Shown one piece after another: positions 61,397-64,000 of a stretch of DNA of 64,000 bases. Source of the DNA: Candidatus Gastranaerophilales bacterium (GTDB taxonomy: Bacteria > Cyanobacteriota > Vampirovibrionia > Gastranaerophilales > Gastranaerophilaceae); the NCBI GenBank assembly GCA_910587375.1, contig CAJULR010000002.1, forward strand, positions 1 through 64,000, given 5' to 3'. Each line of letters starts with the position of its first letter. Within the stretch, counting starts at the first letter, position 1. A program made the position numbers and the translations under genes. Below the pieces are notes generated by a model, which was not told the DNA's origin, made no database searches, and was given only the letters and a program-made list of their open reading frames with translations.

Positions 61397-62370
61397 TGAG
61401 CAGTACAGCTCCGGAATTTATAAAGGTTAATCCAAAAGCAGATGAAGAACTTTTAATTCAAAAGTTTAAAACAGACACTGATACAAAAATTCAAAATGCA
61501 CAAGATACAAGGATTTTGATTGCTTTAATGGTTTATTATGCAAACCTTGTTAAAAGCCAAGTGAATGATGCGTGCAAACTCAACCTTGTAGAACATTCAA
61601 GAGCGCCGATTTTAGACTTTTTAGGAGCTCAAAAAAACTGTAAACGCCTTGAAGATGAGGATGATAAAAGTTATATTGAAAGAATTTTGTTATCGCCTGA
61701 AGGGCTTTCTGTTGCAGGCCCTGAACTTGCATACATCTATTTTACAAAATCAGCCGATTCTGCAATTAAAGATGTTCAATGCGAAGTGCCGGAAGATAAT
61801 ATTGTAATCAATATAAATGACTTAATTACTGTAATGACAACGGATGAAGTCACAAACGAAATCTTTAATGCTATTTGCAATTACAAAGAAGGTGAAGTAG
61901 AAATTACTTTAAATAAAACGCTTGAAGCAGGCTCTAAAATTAAAGTAACCACGCCGCACCCTTACAGAACATTTTTACACATTTTAACAAAAGATGGTGA
62001 AGAAACCCCCGGGCTTTTGGATAAAGTTTTAAATGCCTTAAAGCTCGTTAAACCTCTTTGTGATTATCCTGTACCAAAATATGCAACAATTGAAGATTTT
62101 AGCATAAACGGCAAAGTTTATCTAAGAAAAAATGCCGATGAAGCAACTGTTAAAGTGCAGGTTAATGAGCTTTTAAATAAGTATTTAGACGGCATTAATA
62201 TGCTTTTAAAAAAATCTGTTGTTAAAAATCATATTATATCTTATATCAATTCGATTGACGGCGTTTTTGATTTTAAGGTTACAAAACCGACCTCAAACCT
62301 GCCTTGCAAAATAGACACGGCATACAGGGGCAAAATCGGTAATATAACTTATGAGAGGGTGGATGAATGA
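61396..62370 (+). CDS. Baseplate assembly protein J
   Basis: A 324-residue gpJ-like wedge protein. HSRAPILDFLGAQKNCKRLEDEDDKSYIERIL and LSPEGLSVAGPELAYIYFTKSAD match the family, with the IINI-type repeats later. It overlaps gpI by four bases. Confidence 0.85.
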   Translation: MSSTAPEFIKVNPKADEELLIQKFKTDTDTKIQNAQDTRILIALMVYYANLVKSQVNDACKLNLVEHSRAPILDFLGAQKNCKRLEDEDDKSYIERILLSPEGLSVAGPELAYIYFTKSADSAIKDVQCEVPEDNIVININDLITVMTTDEVTNEIFNAICNYKEGEVEITLNKTLEAGSKIKVTTPHPYRTFLHILTKDGEETPGLLDKVLNALKLVKPLCDYPVPKYATIEDFSINGKVYLRKNADEATVKVQVNELLNKYLDGINMLLKKSVVKNHIISYINSIDGVFDFKVTKPTSNLPCKIDTAYRGKIGNITYERVDE

Positions 62371-63011
62371 CAACAATTATAACGGATGATTTGCATCTTC
62401 CAAACGGTAAAGTTATAACCCCGGTTAATGTAAAATCAATTGAAATAAAAACTGTAAATTCTCAATCACTATTGCCTTATGTTTTGCAGGATAAGCACAA
62501 TTTAGCCCTTGAAAACTGTATGAAAGAGGCTTTTAAAATTGACCTTAAAAAACTTTTGCTTTGCCCAGTTGAAAATGTCGATGAAACCTTACTACCCATT
62601 TTAGGCAAGGAAAATCACATTATGGGGTATGAGGGGTGGAATTTAGCCAAAACAAACGAACAGAAACAAAATTTAATTAAAAATTCGGTTCAATTGCACG
62701 CTAAAAAAGGAAGTGCACCTACTTTAAAAGAGGCATTGCAAACATTAAATATTGAGGCTGAAATTAAAGAATGGGATGAGTATAACGGGCGTATCGGGCA
62801 TTTTAGGGTTGAATTTTTGAATATCTATGACCGTGGGCTTGATGATAATTTTGAGGCTGAAATTAAGGAAATGATTAAGAATTATAAGCCTTTAACCCGG
62901 ATTTTGGATGTAATCAATTATTTTTTATGTTCAAAAGCAAAAGTTTATGTGGGCGCAAGACTTAAAACCCTTGAAACCACTGCAATAAAGACAAAGAAAG
63001 TACAGATATGA
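62367..63011 (+). CDS. Tail protein I
   Basis: A 214-residue gpI-like baseplate protein: SLLPYVLQDKHNLALENCM, then GYEGWNLAKTNEQKQNLIKN and LHAKKGSAPTLKEALQTLNI, the usual helix run that links wedge to fibre. It overlaps the fibre gene by four bases (ATGA). Confidence 0.85.
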   Translation: MTTIITDDLHLPNGKVITPVNVKSIEIKTVNSQSLLPYVLQDKHNLALENCMKEAFKIDLKKLLLCPVENVDETLLPILGKENHIMGYEGWNLAKTNEQKQNLIKNSVQLHAKKGSAPTLKEALQTLNIEAEIKEWDEYNGRIGHFRVEFLNIYDRGLDDNFEAEIKEMIKNYKPLTRILDVINYFLCSKAKVYVGARLKTLETTAIKTKKVQI

Positions 63012-64000
63012 GCGATTTTTATACAGTTTTAACAACAGATGGTATGGCTGAAATTTTGGATTGCGTTGCTAACAATCGTGGTTTTAAGCCTGCAACAATG
63101 GCTGTAGGCGATTCAAACGGCAGTTATTATGAGCCCGAAAAAACACAAATTGCCTTGAAAAATCCTTTATATACAGGCAATATTTATGCCCAGGGTAAAA
63201 AATCATCTTCAGAAAAAAGTGCCGGGTATTTATATTTTTGTTTTCAAGTCCCGCCGAGTGTCGGTAATTTTGTCATTAGGGAAGTCGGGCTTTTTAGCCC
63301 GGAGGGCAAGCTTTGGGCGGTTGCAAAATACCCTGAAACCCTAAAAACCAAGGCGGACGAAACAAGTGATAAGACTTTAAATATTGAAATACAGATTGAA
63401 TTATCGGATTTGATTTTAAATACAATTGTTATTGATAATTCAGGCAATTTGGTTACAAGACAGACATTAGAAGAGTATCAGCCTTTAGAAGAAAAAGGCA
63501 AGGCGGAGGGTTATGCACCTTTGGATAATGAAGCAAAAGTGCCCCTAGAGCATTTAAGGGGTGTGTTTACTACCTTTTGTTTTAATTCGGGCGCAGTGGA
63601 TAAAATGGGTAAGCCCACACTACTTGAATACAAGGAAGAGCTTGTAAGTAGTGCTGATATTGCAGACCCCGAAAACATTGTAACCGTAACAAGAAAAATT
63701 ATAACTTTAAAAGCGCCCGCAACATACACAGACGGAAATGGCAAAACAATCGTGATTTCGGAAGATTTAACACTGGATGTTACGGATTTTGAACCAGGGG
63801 CAAAATATAGCCTAAGGGTTGTTGAAAATAACGGGGTGATGGACTTTTTTGCAGTTAAGGGTGCGGAAGTCTATCGCCAAAAAGCAGAGCCCGAAAACCC
63901 AAACCCCGGGGATTTATGGCAAAATATGAGCGTTGCCCCTGAATTAGCGTATATCCGCACCACTGATGATACTTGGCAGATAACAAACGAAGTCGAAGCC
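63008..64000 (+). CDS. Tail fibre/collar protein (3' end outside window)
   Basis: An open frame from ATG 63008 to the right edge (331 codons seen). The N-terminus MSDFYTVLTTDGMAEILDC, then FVIREVGLFSPEGKLWAVAKYPE, is the tail-collar fibre domain that attaches to gpI. Later, EGYAPLDNEAKVPLEHL is the short linker repeat common in fibres. The receptor-binding part should follow beyond the window. Confidence 0.85.
   Translation, partial: MSDFYTVLTTDGMAEILDCVANNRGFKPATMAVGDSNGSYYEPEKTQIALKNPLYTGNIYAQGKKSSSEKSAGYLYFCFQVPPSVGNFVIREVGLFSPEGKLWAVAKYPETLKTKADETSDKTLNIEIQIELSDLILNTIVIDNSGNLVTRQTLEEYQPLEEKGKAEGYAPLDNEAKVPLEHLRGVFTTFCFNSGAVDKMGKPTLLEYKEELVSSADIADPENIVTVTRKIITLKAPATYTDGNGKTIVISEDLTLDVTDFEPGAKYSLRVVENNGVMDFFAVKGAEVYRQKAEPENPNPGDLWQNMSVAPELAYIRTTDDTWQITNEVEA

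Larger units (their letters stand above)
37400..64000. mobile_element. Mu-like transposable prophage, right end beyond window
   Basis: A near-complete set of Mu-type genes: MuA transposase and MuB ATPase, GemA, Gam, Mor-like, gp27/28-like terminase, gp29 portal, gpF, gpG, protease I, capsid, gp36/gp37, sheath, tube, tail chaperones, tape measure, gpU/X/D/V, gpW, J, I and fibre. There is no tyrosine or serine integrase, so integration is by transposition. The left boundary is placed by the end of the prepilin gene and the TTTTTAC repeats; the exact base and the 5-bp target duplication cannot be fixed without the right end. Confidence 0.9.

Noticed and set aside
1..64000. tRNA or rRNA genes
   Set aside because: Scanning for T-arm GGTTCGAATCC-like motifs and rRNA landmarks gave nothing convincing, though a dedicated covariance search would be decisive.

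Overview
The window is AT-rich, densely coding bacterial DNA. The gene set points to a non-photosynthetic relative of the cyanobacteria, probably the Melainabacteria/Vampirovibrionia group such as Gastranaerophilales. The pointers are a cyanobacterial-type DUF3326 protein, an LL-diaminopimelate aminotransferase (DapL), a DSHCT-type Ski2-like helicase, a ThrRS without a TGS domain, and large type IV prepilin-like proteins. This placement is inference; no rRNA or other decisive marker lies in the window.

Positions 1-27,900 are ordinary chromosome: a TolC/NodT efflux protein cut by the left edge, a group-2 type sigma-70 factor with a long structured leader, bioG-bioC for pimeloyl-ACP synthesis, a TPR lipid/periplasm protein, a Dus enzyme overlapping a GIY-YIG gene, and cobO. 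A tightly overlapping leftward run follows: ROK sugar kinase, holA, holB, DUF3326 and a prepilin-like gene. After it come thrS, a DUF2157/GDYXXLXY membrane pair, tsaD, dapL back to back with a TPR-NHL gene, a higBA toxin-antitoxin pair, dnaA, a radical SAM/SPASM protein and a two-domain M16 peptidase.

Positions 27,956-32,877 hold the most unusual chromosomal locus: two tandem copies of a two-gene cassette. Each cassette has an A gene of 314-325 codons and a B gene of exactly 484 codons, and A overlaps B. The proteins consist almost entirely of 60-69-residue helix-turn-helix-like repeats, about four in A and seven in B, behind a short shared N-terminal motif. I recognise no family for them. 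A Ski2-like helicase follows. Next come a small RHH/XRE regulator pair with a tandem operator array, and a glycine-rich prepilin whose 122-residue leader is built from in-frame palindromic repeats.

From about 37,400 to the right edge is a transposable Mu-like prophage that continues past the window. Its early operon runs leftward: Ner-like, a hidden 48-codon membrane gene, MuA transposase, MuB ATPase, GemA, Gam, a Mor-like activator and a small membrane protein. A LexA-type repressor, a YebY-like protein and an AbrB-like protein run rightward. Packaging and head genes run leftward: gpG, a small HTH protein, a gpF-like head protein with an extra C-terminal domain, portal, and terminase large and small subunits. 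Capsid and contractile-tail genes run rightward from protease I to the tail fibre. This order, with each block inverted relative to Mu, is itself notable. RNA-level features in the prophage include an 83-nt cloverleaf between gpF and the HTH gene, a helix that covers the start region of the late operon, and a G GGA AAG -1 frameshift site in the tail-assembly chaperone genes.
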